The notes beneath the pieces were generated by a model. That model was not told the origin of the DNA and made no database searches. It saw only the letters and a list, made by a program, of their open reading frames with translations. Shown here piece by piece: positions 17,868 to 25,850 of a DNA stretch of 49,465 nt (the first letter of the stretch is position 1; every line of letters starts with the position of its first letter). Source of the DNA: Clostridia bacterium (GTDB taxonomy: Bacteria; Bacillota; Clostridia; UMGS1883; UMGS1540); the NCBI GenBank assembly GCA_017436645.1, contig JAFSCR010000007.1, positions 1 through 49,465 of the forward strand, written 5' to 3'. The position numbers were made by a program, and so were the translations under genes.

Positions 17868-19167
17868 AATCGGATTTATTTCCCTCGGCTGCTCGAAAAA
17901 CCTTGTCGATACGGAAATTATGATCGGACTTTGCAAGGAAAAAGGCTATACCATAGTTAACGACCCGGAAGAAGCCGAGGCCATTATCATAAACACCTGC
18001 GGATTTATTGACGATGCAAAGGAAGAGGCAATTAGCACAATTTTAGATGCGGCGAAGCTTAAAGAAGATGGAAAGCTTAAAAAACTGATTGTAACAGGTT
18101 GCCTTGCCCAACGCTATAAAGAAGCTGTTTTGGAAGAGCTTCCCGAAGTGGACCTTATTGTGGGGGTTGATGAATTCCCTCGTATTGCAGAACTTCTTGC
18201 GCATGAAACGGGCGCATGTGTTACAACGAACACCGCACCCTATCCCGAAGATGCACCCCGTACGCTTTCTACGCCTTCATTTATGGCATACCTGAAAATT
18301 GCAGAGGGCTGCGACAATCATTGTACATACTGTGCAATCCCGTCCATCCGTGGGCCATTCAGAAGCCGAAGAATGGAAGATGTTATAAAAGAGGCGAAAG
18401 GTCTTTATGAAAGCGGCGTCCGTGAGCTTTCCGTCATAGCACAGGACACTACAAGATATGGCGTTGATTTATACGGCCAATCTGCCCTGCCCAAACTACT
18501 GAAAGCTCTGGCTGAAATCGGTTTTCCGTGGATTCGCCTTTTCTATACGTATGCAGACAGCATCACGGATGAACTTTTAGAGGTAATGGCATCGCACAAA
18601 AATATTTTGCCGTATCTGGACATCCCCATTCAGCATATTGATAATACCGTACTTCGGCGTATGGGCAGAAAAGATACGGCCGAAGGCATTAAAAATCTGA
18701 TTTCCAAAATCCGCACTAAACTTCCCGAGGCCGTACTCAGAACTTCCATTATCGTCGGTTTTCCGGGCGAAACGGAAGACGCTTTTTCTTCCCTTTGTGA
18801 ATTTGTAAAAACAGGCGCATTTGACCGTATGGGCGTTTTTAAATTTTCTCCCGAAGACGGCACACCTGCAGCAAAGCTTCCTGACCAGATTGATGAAGAT
18901 ACAAAAATGGAGCGGCACGAAAAGCTTTACACCATCGCCAAATCGGTTTCTGAAGAGGCCTTAAGAAAGAAAATCGGCACAGAGCAGGAAGTTTTATGCG
19001 AAGGCTTTTCCGATATGTTCTATGTGGGCAGAACAAAAGGTGATGGCGCTGAGATTGACGGAAAGGTATATTTTGCTTCCGAGGAGGATATTGCACCCGG
19101 TTCATTTGTAAAAGTGCGGATTCTTGCGACGGAAGAATATGATATTATAGGAGAGGTTACAAAATGA
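17860..19167 (+). CDS. rimO: Ribosomal protein S12 methylthiotransferase RimO
   Basis: RimO is a radical SAM enzyme that adds a methylthio group to an aspartate of ribosomal protein S12. The 435-residue protein has the N-terminal MTTase domain with three cluster cysteines (ISLGCSKNLVDTE, NTCGFIDDAKEE, TGCLAQRY), the radical SAM motif CDNHCTYCAIP, and a C-terminal TRAM domain. The RimO-specific LGCSKNLVD motif separates it from MiaB and MtaB. Start chosen at the ATG 17860, which overlaps the recX stop (ATGAATAA); an upstream in-frame ATG adds only unconserved residues. Confidence 0.97.
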   Translation: MNKIGFISLGCSKNLVDTEIMIGLCKEKGYTIVNDPEEAEAIIINTCGFIDDAKEEAISTILDAAKLKEDGKLKKLIVTGCLAQRYKEAVLEELPEVDLIVGVDEFPRIAELLAHETGACVTTNTAPYPEDAPRTLSTPSFMAYLKIAEGCDNHCTYCAIPSIRGPFRSRRMEDVIKEAKGLYESGVRELSVIAQDTTRYGVDLYGQSALPKLLKALAEIGFPWIRLFYTYADSITDELLEVMASHKNILPYLDIPIQHIDNTVLRRMGRKDTAEGIKNLISKIRTKLPEAVLRTSIIVGFPGETEDAFSSLCEFVKTGAFDRMGVFKFSPEDGTPAAKLPDQIDEDTKMERHEKLYTIAKSVSEEALRKKIGTEQEVLCEGFSDMFYVGRTKGDGAEIDGKVYFASEEDIAPGSFVKVRILATEEYDIIGEVTK

Positions 19168-19688
19168 ACACACCCAACAAACTGACGGTTCTCAGAATGG
19201 TTTTGGTTCCCATTTTCATGGTCGTTTATATGGTGGAGGCTATTCCCTACCATACGGCCATAGCAGCACTGATTTTTGTACTTGCATCCATAACAGACTG
19301 GCTTGACGGGTATCTTGCAAGAAAAAACAATATTGTTACGAACTTCGGAAAATTCATGGACCCGCTTGCAGATAAACTGCTCGTAACGGGTGCGCTCCTT
19401 TGCCTTATGGAGCGGGACATTGTTGCCTACTGGGTGGTTATGCTGATTATCGCAAGAGAGTTTATTGTTTCGGGGCTAAGACTCGTTGCAGTTACAAAAG
19501 GCATTGTAATTGCCGCAGGCAAGCTTGGAAAGCTAAAAACGGTTCTCCAGCTTATTGCAGTTACGGCAGCCATTTTACTCCCTTGGAAATTCCTCGTGGA
19601 TATTCTCATCTATATTTCCGCAATTATGACACTGATTTCCGGCCTTGACTACTTAATTCGAAACCGCAAAGTATTTCTGGATGCATAA
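19164..19688 (+). CDS. pgsA: CDP-diacylglycerol--glycerol-3-phosphate 3-phosphatidyltransferase
   Basis: PgsA makes phosphatidylglycerol phosphate, the first step to phosphatidylglycerol and cardiolipin. The 174-residue membrane protein begins NTPNKLTVLRMVLVPIF, typical of the family, and carries the CDP-alcohol phosphotransferase motif D-x2-D-G-x2-A-R-x8-G-x3-D-x3-D (about residues 49-75). Several hydrophobic helices follow. Its ATG overlaps the rimO stop (ATGA), a common clostridial gene order (rimO-pgsA). Confidence 0.97.
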   Translation: MNTPNKLTVLRMVLVPIFMVVYMVEAIPYHTAIAALIFVLASITDWLDGYLARKNNIVTNFGKFMDPLADKLLVTGALLCLMERDIVAYWVVMLIIAREFIVSGLRLVAVTKGIVIAAGKLGKLKTVLQLIAVTAAILLPWKFLVDILIYISAIMTLISGLDYLIRNRKVFLDA

Positions 19689-19693
19689 AAGGG

Positions 19694-19722
19694 TTGCTTT
19701 TTCTCATGATTTATGATAAGAT
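19694..19722 (+). promoter_or_regulatory. Promoter of the small gene and pncB
   Basis: TTGCTT (19694-19699), a 17-base spacer and TAAGAT (19717-19722) precede the small unknown gene. No terminator is seen after pgsA, so read-through from lepA is also possible. Confidence 0.55.
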
Positions 19723-19753
19723 ATAAAAAATTGTGGAAAGGATGATGCTAAAA

Positions 19754-20026
19754 ATGGAAAAAATGCTTAAATATAAAGGCAAGCCTTTGGTTCGCCGCGG
19801 CAACATGATTTATTATGGTGACCCACAGGACAAATACATGATCGTGATGATTATCACAAGCACTGAAAAAAAGAAGGATCTTGACGTTACAACCGGCGTT
19901 ACGATTCAGCTCATGCTCAATGATGGTAAAAAAGAAAAAATGATCAAACAGGCAGAACGAGGCGGCATGTACGCTGCTATGGACATTGCTGAATACTGGC
20001 TGAATGATGCACTGGAGAATGGCTGA
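19754..20026 (+). CDS. Conserved-looking small protein of unknown function, coupled to pncB
   Basis: I do not recognise this family. The 90-residue product is basic at the N-terminus, with a segment GNMIYYGDPQDKYMIVMII that looks like two beta strands around a turn, a middle hydrophilic loop, and a helical end (QAERGGMYAAMDIAEYWLND). No signal peptide or cysteines. The ATG at 19754 is favoured because AAAGGA is about 11 bases upstream; earlier in-frame starts (GTG 19733, ATGs 19742 and 19745) overlap the ribosome site. Its stop overlaps the pncB start (TGATG), so the two are translated together, hinting at a link with NAD metabolism; that is only context. Confidence 0.75.
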   Translation: MEKMLKYKGKPLVRRGNMIYYGDPQDKYMIVMIITSTEKKKDLDVTTGVTIQLMLNDGKKEKMIKQAERGGMYAAMDIAEYWLNDALENG

Positions 20027-21462
20027 TGAAAAATAATCTTACTATGCTGGCTGACTTTTACGAATTCACCATGGCAAATGGGTATTTTAAAAGCGGCCTT
20101 AAAGACAAAATTGCTTCTTTTGATATGTTTTTCCGCAAAGTGCCGGATAACGGCGGCTTTGCAATTTCTGCTGGCCTGGAGCAGCTGATTGAGTATTTAC
20201 AGAATTTATCGTTTTCTGAAAACGATATTGATTATCTCCGCAGTCGGGGCATATTTTCCGAAGACTTTTTAGAGTACCTTAAGAATTTTGAATTTTGTTG
20301 CGATGTTTATGCCATGCGCGAAGGCACACCCTGTTTCCCCGGAGAACCTCTTGTTATTATCAAAGGGCCCCTCATTCAGGCACAGCTTGTGGAAACCATG
20401 GTACTTCTTACCTTAAACCACCAGTCTCTTATCGCAACAAAAGCAAACCGCATTGTCCGTGCAGCAGCCGGGCGCACCGTTATGGAATTCGGTTCAAGAC
20501 GTGCACAGGGTGCGGATGCAGCCATTGCAGGTTCTCGTGCTGCTTATATCGGTGGTTGCGCAGGCTCTGCCTGTACCATTTCCGATGTTTTATACCAGAT
20601 TCCTGCTCTTGGTACAATGGCCCACAGCTGGGTACAGACATTCGACACAGAATATGAAGCCTTTGAAACATATGCCAGAACATACCCCACAGGCTGTACA
20701 CTCTTAATTGATACGTACAACGTTTTAAAATCAGGCCTGCCCAACGCCATCCGTGTGCACAAAGAAGTGCTGGAGCCCATGGGATGCCGCCTTTCAGGTG
20801 TTCGCATTGATAGCGGTGATATTACGTATCTTACGAAAAAAATCCGCAAAACCCTCGACGATGCTGGTCTTACGGATTGTAAAATCGTTGTTTCCAACTC
20901 GCTTGATGAATATATTATCCGTGACACCTTGATGCAGGGCGCACAGATTGATTCCTTTGGTGTTGGTGAACGACTTATCACCTCAAAATCCGAGCCTGTT
21001 TTCGGCGGTGTGTATAAACTGACTGCCGTATGGAACGGCGAGGAAATGCAGCCGAAAATAAAGCTCAGCGAAAATGTGGAAAAAATCACTTTACCCGGTT
21101 TCAAACAGGTATATCGCCTTTACGAACGGGATACAGACAAGGCTATTGCAGACGTAATTACCCTGCATGACGAAGAAATAGATTCTTCAAAGCCATATGA
21201 AATCTTTGACCCCGAACACGCTTGGAAACGTAAAAAAATAACAGATTTCCGTGCCGAAAAGCTTCTCGTGAAGATTTTTGACAAAGGCAAGCTTGTTTAT
21301 AATGCCCCGAAGCTTTCTGCTGTAAAGGAATATGCACAGAGCGAAATTGACAAACTTTGGGATGAAGTAAAACGTTTTGAAAATCCCCATAAATACTATG
21401 TGGATCTTTCTCAGAATCTTTGGGATATGCGTTCTTCTCTTTTAAAGCACTTCTCTTCGTAA
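20026..21462 (+). CDS. pncB: Nicotinate phosphoribosyltransferase
   Basis: PncB salvages nicotinate to nicotinate mononucleotide for NAD synthesis. The 478-residue protein has the family start LTMLADFYEFTMANGYF, the catalytic-region segments EFGSRRAQGADAAI and GTMAHSWVQ, the phosphate-binding stretch GVRIDSGDITYL and FGVGERLITS. It is of the usual Gram-positive length. The gene starts inside the stop of the preceding small gene. Its terminator lies inside the 3' end of the convergent GH18/SLH gene. Confidence 0.97.
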   Translation: MKNNLTMLADFYEFTMANGYFKSGLKDKIASFDMFFRKVPDNGGFAISAGLEQLIEYLQNLSFSENDIDYLRSRGIFSEDFLEYLKNFEFCCDVYAMREGTPCFPGEPLVIIKGPLIQAQLVETMVLLTLNHQSLIATKANRIVRAAAGRTVMEFGSRRAQGADAAIAGSRAAYIGGCAGSACTISDVLYQIPALGTMAHSWVQTFDTEYEAFETYARTYPTGCTLLIDTYNVLKSGLPNAIRVHKEVLEPMGCRLSGVRIDSGDITYLTKKIRKTLDDAGLTDCKIVVSNSLDEYIIRDTLMQGAQIDSFGVGERLITSKSEPVFGGVYKLTAVWNGEEMQPKIKLSENVEKITLPGFKQVYRLYERDTDKAIADVITLHDEEIDSSKPYEIFDPEHAWKRKKITDFRAEKLLVKIFDKGKLVYNAPKLSAVKEYAQSEIDKLWDEVKRFENPHKYYVDLSQNLWDMRSSLLKHFSS

Positions 21463-21464
21463 AA

Positions 21465-23165
21465 TTATAAATAATCCCGAATTCGATTTAGAATAACCGC
21501 GGCCTCGCCGCGGTTTATTTTTTGTTGCGGGCGAAATGTACCGTCCGGATATCCTGTTAATATCCCCATTTTTGCCAGTGCCGCAATCTCTTCTTTGGCC
21601 CAGTGGTCATGTGCCACATCGTCAAACCCGGATTCTCCCGAATAAGTTGTTTCAACCATTCTGGAGAGAAGCTTTGTCATTTCCGCACGGGAAACTGTTT
21701 CTCCCGGTCTAAACGTACCGTCAGGATATCCAATCATAATACCTGCCTTTTCCACTTTCAAAATCGCCTCATAGGCCCAATGGGTATTGGGCACATCTTG
21801 AAAGGATGCATTTCCTTTCGGAAGATCTAAAAGTCTTGCTGATATTACTGCAGCTTCTGCACGGGTGAGCGGTGCAGAAGGCTCGAATAAAGTTTCGCTC
21901 TTGCCTTTCATGATGCCATCTTCCGTAATCTGCAAAATCTCGTCTTTTGCAAAATGATTGGATATATCAGAAAAATACTGACCGTTCAGCCATAGCTGAT
22001 AGTATTCCCAAACGTCTCCCGTTTCCTGTCCGGCACTCCAGTTCCCTGCCCCTTTTAAATTATATTTTGAAACGAGCGACAGTTTTGCTTTTAATGAATC
22101 AGCGTTTTCGTAATAAATCGTATATGTCCCGGGGGAAAGATGTTTGCCTGCGATTTTCGGCCCCGTCTGGCCCTTTTTTACGGTCATATGCATAACCGGA
22201 CATCCATTAGCACTATCATATTCAACGATATTCTGATACGTTTTTGCATATTCTTCGATTTTCTGCAGCGATACGCCATACCCCGAAAGATGCCCGCCCC
22301 AGATGCGGCCATAAAACGGAATACCAAGAACAATTTTTTCAGCAGGTGCTTTTTTTAGTGCATACTGAATTGACTTTTCAACAAATGAAAGACTCGCCAC
22401 AGCCCCGGGCGCACCGCCTTGATAATGTTCATCATATGCCATAATAAAAAGATGGTCGCAAAGGGATGAAAGCGCCGCATAATCATAGGAACCTGCCCAA
22501 CCCACATCGCTTCCCCACGGATTTGCTGCCACCGCCACGGAAACTTCTTTTGTGACCGGCACCAAAAGACGTAATTCTTTAACGAATGCGGTGTAGGCGT
22601 CACGATGGGTGTGTGTAACGTTTTCAATATCCACATTTACGCCATCCAGATTATAGTTTTTGATTGCATCTGCAATTTCCCGTGCAAGATCCTTTCCGTT
22701 TTCAAGTGCTTTTTCGCCCTTTACTCTGTCCCAATGATTACTTAAAAACGGCACCACACGAACACCTGATGCATGCATACGTGAAATAAAATTTTCACTG
22801 AGGTTTTCCACGGAAAGATGACCGTCTGTGTCCAGATTAAAATAGCTGGGCGAAACAACAGAAAGTGTGTCCTTTGCTCCCTCAACACTTTCAACCTGTG
22901 CCTCCCCCGTACCGAAATATACATACGACATAGCATAGCGGTCACTTGCCCCCACTTTTGCAAAAAAGGAAAACGGAATAGACAAAATGAGGGTGCCGGC
23001 AATTACGATTTTTACCTTTCTGACAAGGGCAATACGGTCTGTGCTTTCCGCACCGGACCAAAACAGCTTTTTGAGTGCGTTAAAATCAAGTGCCATTTCT
23101 TCTGTGGTAATATATATAATAATATCTAAACTGCCGTCCCGATTTTTTCGGTAATAGGTTTGCAT
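21465..23165 (-). CDS. GH18 glycosidase with transmembrane anchor and three SLH domains
   Basis: The 566-residue protein combines a cytoplasmic N-terminal stretch (1-49), a transmembrane segment (about 51-67), a glycoside hydrolase family 18 domain (about 75-385) and three S-layer homology repeats starting near residues 398, 455 and 514. The GH18 active-site motif is D174-G-V-N-V-D179-I-E181, with Glu181 the acid/base. The closest relatives should be spore or cell-wall GH18 enzymes such as YaaH/SleL, which cut N-acetylglucosaminidic bonds in peptidoglycan. SLH domains bind pyruvylated wall polymers. The first ATG has a good GAGGTGA ribosome site, so the unusual N-terminal extension looks real. 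Confidence 0.9.
   Translation of the reverse strand: MQTYYRKNRDGSLDIIIYITTEEMALDFNALKKLFWSGAESTDRIALVRKVKIVIAGTLILSIPFSFFAKVGASDRYAMSYVYFGTGEAQVESVEGAKDTLSVVSPSYFNLDTDGHLSVENLSENFISRMHASGVRVVPFLSNHWDRVKGEKALENGKDLAREIADAIKNYNLDGVNVDIENVTHTHRDAYTAFVKELRLLVPVTKEVSVAVAANPWGSDVGWAGSYDYAALSSLCDHLFIMAYDEHYQGGAPGAVASLSFVEKSIQYALKKAPAEKIVLGIPFYGRIWGGHLSGYGVSLQKIEEYAKTYQNIVEYDSANGCPVMHMTVKKGQTGPKIAGKHLSPGTYTIYYENADSLKAKLSLVSKYNLKGAGNWSAGQETGDVWEYYQLWLNGQYFSDISNHFAKDEILQITEDGIMKGKSETLFEPSAPLTRAEAAVISARLLDLPKGNASFQDVPNTHWAYEAILKVEKAGIMIGYPDGTFRPGETVSRAEMTKLLSRMVETTYSGESGFDDVAHDHWAKEEIAALAKMGILTGYPDGTFRPQQKINRGEAAVILNRIRDYL
21495..21523 (+). terminator. pncB terminator lying inside the convergent SLH gene
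   Basis: A perfect 9-bp stem AACCGCGGC/GCCGCGGTT (21495-21503 with 21507-21515) has a CTC loop and is followed by TATTTTTT on the plus strand. The same bases encode the INRGEAAV segment of the last SLH repeat on the minus strand. Confidence 0.88.
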
Positions 23166-23220
23166 AAATTCTTCACCTCATGGGAAGTGTTCCACAAAAA
23201 ACGATTCATTATGTATATAG

Positions 23221-23254
23221 AAAAGGGGCTGTAAATAAATTTACAGCCCCTTTT
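23221..23254 (-). terminator. Terminator after the AbrB-type gene
   Basis: A 16-bp perfect inverted repeat (23221-23236 with 23239-23254) ends in TTTT on the minus strand, right after the abrB-like stop codon. The ends are A/T-symmetric, so it could work in both directions. Confidence 0.88.
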
Positions 23255-23265
23255 GGTTTTACGAT

Positions 23266-23505
23266 TTAGTTTTGCAATTCCTTCAGACAATTCTGGCAAA
23301 CGTTTCTGCCCTTAAATACAATTACATCACGGGCATCACCGCAGAAGATACAGGCAGGTTCATACTTTTTCAGTACAATCGTGTTGCCTTCCGTGTAAAT
23401 TTCAAGTGCATCATGTTCAACAATATTAAATGTCTTTCTCAGTTCAATGGGCAGAACGATTCTTCCCAATTCGTCTACACGACGAACCATTCCTGTAGAT
23501 TTCAA
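23266..23505 (-). CDS. AbrB/SpoVT-family transcription regulator with C-terminal zinc-ribbon-like motif
   Basis: The 79-residue protein begins with a swapped-hairpin AbrB DNA-binding domain (MKSTGMVRRVDELGRIVLP, then ALEIYTEGNTIVLKKYEP), typical of AbrB and SpoVT, regulators of the transition to stationary phase and sporulation. After residue 50 it has CIFC and CQNC pairs 18 residues apart, which could bind zinc or form a small ribbon. It stands alone between its own promoter and a strong terminator. The targets cannot be told; the divergent neighbour is the spmAB operon. Confidence 0.9.
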   Translation of the reverse strand: MKSTGMVRRVDELGRIVLPIELRKTFNIVEHDALEIYTEGNTIVLKKYEPACIFCGDARDVIVFKGRNVCQNCLKELQN

Positions 23506-23552
23506 TGTCTTTTCTCCTTGTCATTCAATTATTCTTTTGTCACCACAACTTC

Positions 23553-23582
23553 ATTATAGCACCCAATTTCTGTTTTTGTCAA
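23553..23582 (-). promoter_or_regulatory. Sigma-A promoter of the AbrB-type gene
   Basis: On the minus strand TTGACA (23582-23577), 18 bases, TATAAT (23558-23553). Both boxes are perfect. Confidence 0.88.
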
Positions 23583-23634
23583 CAATTTTGTAAAATTTTG
23601 TAAAAATCGGTAAATCCTGACGTTTTTTCTCTTG

Positions 23635-23663
23635 GCATATCGCAATTGTAAATCACGTAAAAT
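23635..23663 (+). promoter_or_regulatory. Possible sigma-E promoter of spmAB
   Basis: GCATATC (23635-23641) and CGTAAAAT (23656-23663), 14 bases apart, resemble the mother-cell sigma-E boxes KMATATT and CATACANT with one and two mismatches. In B. subtilis spmAB is sigma-E dependent, which makes the weak match worth noting. Confidence 0.4.
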
Positions 23664-23683
23664 GATAGTGGAGGCGTAATAAA

Positions 23684-24265
23684 ATGCTAAATGCTATTTG
23701 GGCTTTTATGATTATTATTGCAGTTATCACAGGGTTTATTACGGGAAATCTTTCTCTCGTTGCCAAAGCTGTAATTGAGGGTGCAAGCGACGGTGTAACT
23801 CTCGTTTTAGGCATGCTCGGCGTTATGTGCTTCTGGACGGGAATTATGGAAATTGCGGAGAAAGGCGGCGTTATGCGCTTTATATCTTCCCTTCTCCGTC
23901 CTGTGACGAAATTACTGTTTAAAAATTTAAACAAAAACGAACCGGCCATGGGTGCTATCGTAATGAACATGGCTGCAAATCTTCTCGGCATGGGAAATGC
24001 CGCAACACCGCTCGGGCTTCGTGCCATGCAGCTTCTGGATGAAAAAAACGGCGGCCGAAAAAAAGCCTCCCATGAAATGTGCATGTTTGTACTAATCAAC
24101 ACCGCATCCATCCAGCTGATTCCCACAACCGTAATTCTGCTAAGACAAAATATGGGGTCTGCATCACCGGGAGAAATCATCCTGCCCGTATGGCTTGTTT
24201 CCGTGGCTGCACTACTTGTCGGCGTTTTAAGTATAAAGCTTTTCAGAAAGGCGGAAAAGAAATGA
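23684..24265 (+). CDS. spmA: Spore maturation protein A
   Basis: SpmA is an integral membrane protein needed, with SpmB, for proper dehydration of the spore core. The 193-residue sequence has several hydrophobic helices and family landmarks such as GASDGVTLVLGMLGVMCFWTG (about 38-58, in part), GAIVMNMAANLLGMGNAATP, and a loop ahead of INTASIQLIPTT. A GGAGG ribosome site precedes the ATG. Its stop overlaps the spmB start (ATGA). Confidence 0.97.
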   Translation: MLNAIWAFMIIIAVITGFITGNLSLVAKAVIEGASDGVTLVLGMLGVMCFWTGIMEIAEKGGVMRFISSLLRPVTKLLFKNLNKNEPAMGAIVMNMAANLLGMGNAATPLGLRAMQLLDEKNGGRKKASHEMCMFVLINTASIQLIPTTVILLRQNMGSASPGEIILPVWLVSVAALLVGVLSIKLFRKAEKK

Positions 24266-24777
24266 GCATATCTGATATGATTCTCCCTCTTTTTATAGGA
24301 ATCATTATTTTTTCCGGTTTATATCGGGGGATTCCCATTTTTGATACCTTTCTCAAAGGCGCCAAAGAAGGCCTTTCCAACGCCTTTTCCATACTGCCGT
24401 CCATCATCGGGCTTTATACGGCCGTGTGTATGCTGAGAGCTTCGGGCGCCATTGACCTTATTTGTCACGGTCTTTCTTTCCTGACAGACAAAATCGGCTT
24501 TCCGTCAGAAGTTTTGCCCCTTGCGCTGCTGCGGCCCGTATCAGGCGGTGCATCCGTTGCTGTTTTAAGTGATGTTTTAAAAACGTTTGGACCGGACAGT
24601 TTCCCCGGCAAAGTGGCCTCTGTAATCGCAGGCTCGACGGAAACCACCTTTTACACCATGACGGTATATTTTGCCGCCACTCGGGTTAAAGATACAAGGT
24701 ATACTTTAAAAAGCGCACTCCTTGCTGATTTGGCGGGGATTCTCTTTGGTGCTGTGGCAGTCCGTCTTCTTTTATAG
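24262..24777 (+). CDS. spmB: Spore maturation protein B
   Basis: The 171-residue membrane protein is the partner of SpmA. It shows the family segments FDTFLKGAKEGLSNAF, AVCMLRASGAIDL, LALLRPVSGGASVAVLSDVL and STETTFYTMTVYFAA. An in-frame ATG well upstream lies inside spmA and would add an unrelated tail; the start at 24262 overlaps the spmA stop and gives the normal protein length. The gene ends two bases before the convergent gpr stop, with no terminator visible between them. Confidence 0.97.
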   Translation: MSISDMILPLFIGIIIFSGLYRGIPIFDTFLKGAKEGLSNAFSILPSIIGLYTAVCMLRASGAIDLICHGLSFLTDKIGFPSEVLPLALLRPVSGGASVAVLSDVLKTFGPDSFPGKVASVIAGSTETTFYTMTVYFAATRVKDTRYTLKSALLADLAGILFGAVAVRLLL

Positions 24778-24778
24778 C

Positions 24779-25738
24779 TTAGCCGGCAAATGATGCAATC
24801 TCTTCTTCTGTAATATGGGGATGCAAGGCAAAATTGAGTCCCATGGAAATGACATGGGCAATCTTGTCAGAAAGCGTATCAATGTCTTTCGGTGTTACCA
24901 TCATACCGCCCATTCCTTTCGGCAGGGATGCTCGGATTAATGCGTGTTTTTCTTCCCTGTCCAAATTTTGAAGCATGGTGTAAAAATCACCTTCCGCTTC
25001 TTTTATGAGGGTATCAATTACAAGATCGATGGTGTCATTGGCAATGGTAGCCGCATCCACCACCATTGGGACTCCTACGGCAATTACGGGTACACCCACC
25101 GTTTCTTGGTTTACGGCTTTCCGTTTATTTCCGACGCCGCTTCCCGGGCTTATGCCTGTATCTGCAATCTGAATGGTTGTGCTGACCCGTTCTGTTTTTC
25201 TGGATGCCAGCGCATCTACCACAATGACGAGATCGGGGCGAACACGCTCACAAACTCCTTTTATAATTTCACCCGTTTCAATCCCCGTTACACCCAGAAC
25301 ACCGGGGGCCAGTGCACAAACGGGCGATAAATGTGAAACTGCATCCGGCATATGTGTAAACAGATGTCTTGTAACAACAAGACGGGGAATGACCTTCGGT
25401 CCCAGAGAATCAGGTGTAATTTCGCTGTTGCCAAGACCCGCCACAAGCGTAAGTTTTGGCTTTTTTATAATTGCCGTAAGCTCATTCGACAGGCACCTTG
25501 CCGCCTGTAAAAATATTTCGCTTTCACTTTCAAGGAGCGAAGGCATTTCAATGGTGATATAGTTTCCACGTGGTTTTCCAACCGCCTTCTCCCCTTCTTC
25601 ACCCAAAACCCGAACTCTTGTAATACGGACAGCCTCTTTTTCCTCTTCTTCAAAAGAAACACCGGGTATTTCGTGCCCCTCGCCCATTTCCCAATAAAGT
25701 TCTGCACTTTCAAGTGCCAGATCCGTTCTAATATTCAT
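24779..25738 (-). CDS. gpr: Germination protease GPR
   Basis: GPR degrades alpha/beta-type SASPs when spores germinate. The 319-residue protein has the propeptide region with NIRTDLALES at the start (family members mature by cleaving at such a site), then the catalytic part with VAGLGNSEITPDSLGP, DALASRKTERVSTTIQI, GISPGSGVGNKRKA and PVIAVGVPMVVDA. The Asp residues of GLGNSEITPD and VDALAS match the proposed aspartic-type active site of GPR. GGAGG precedes the ATG. A matching substrate, an alpha/beta SASP, is encoded at 37790. Confidence 0.98.
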   Translation of the reverse strand: MNIRTDLALESAELYWEMGEGHEIPGVSFEEEEKEAVRITRVRVLGEEGEKAVGKPRGNYITIEMPSLLESESEIFLQAARCLSNELTAIIKKPKLTLVAGLGNSEITPDSLGPKVIPRLVVTRHLFTHMPDAVSHLSPVCALAPGVLGVTGIETGEIIKGVCERVRPDLVIVVDALASRKTERVSTTIQIADTGISPGSGVGNKRKAVNQETVGVPVIAVGVPMVVDAATIANDTIDLVIDTLIKEAEGDFYTMLQNLDREEKHALIRASLPKGMGGMMVTPKDIDTLSDKIAHVISMGLNFALHPHITEEEIASFAG

Positions 25739-25796
25739 ACTTAGCGCCTCCTTTTTTCATTATTTTTACCGCATGGTTTAAAAGTATACTGTTTTT

Positions 25797-25826
25797 GTAT
25801 AATTCCAAACAAAACAGGAAAAAATA
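25797..25826 (+). promoter_or_regulatory. Sigma-F-type promoter of the spoIIQ-like gene
   Basis: GTATA (25797-25801), a 15-base spacer and GGAAAAAATA (25817-25826) fit the forespore sigma-F boxes GYWTA and GGNRANANTW fully. In B. subtilis spoIIQ is a sigma-F gene, so promoter and product agree. Confidence 0.72.
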
Positions 25827-25850
25827 CGAAAAAGAGAGGAGCGATGATAT

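Noticed and set aside
24079..24261. Longer version of spmB starting inside spmA
   Set aside because: The extra 61 residues are an out-of-frame translation of spmA; the ATGA overlap at 24262 gives the normal SpmB length.
25739..25796. Sigma-G promoter before gpr on the minus strand
   Set aside because: CAGTATA is one change from the -10 consensus, but nothing like a -35 box lies 16-18 bases upstream.
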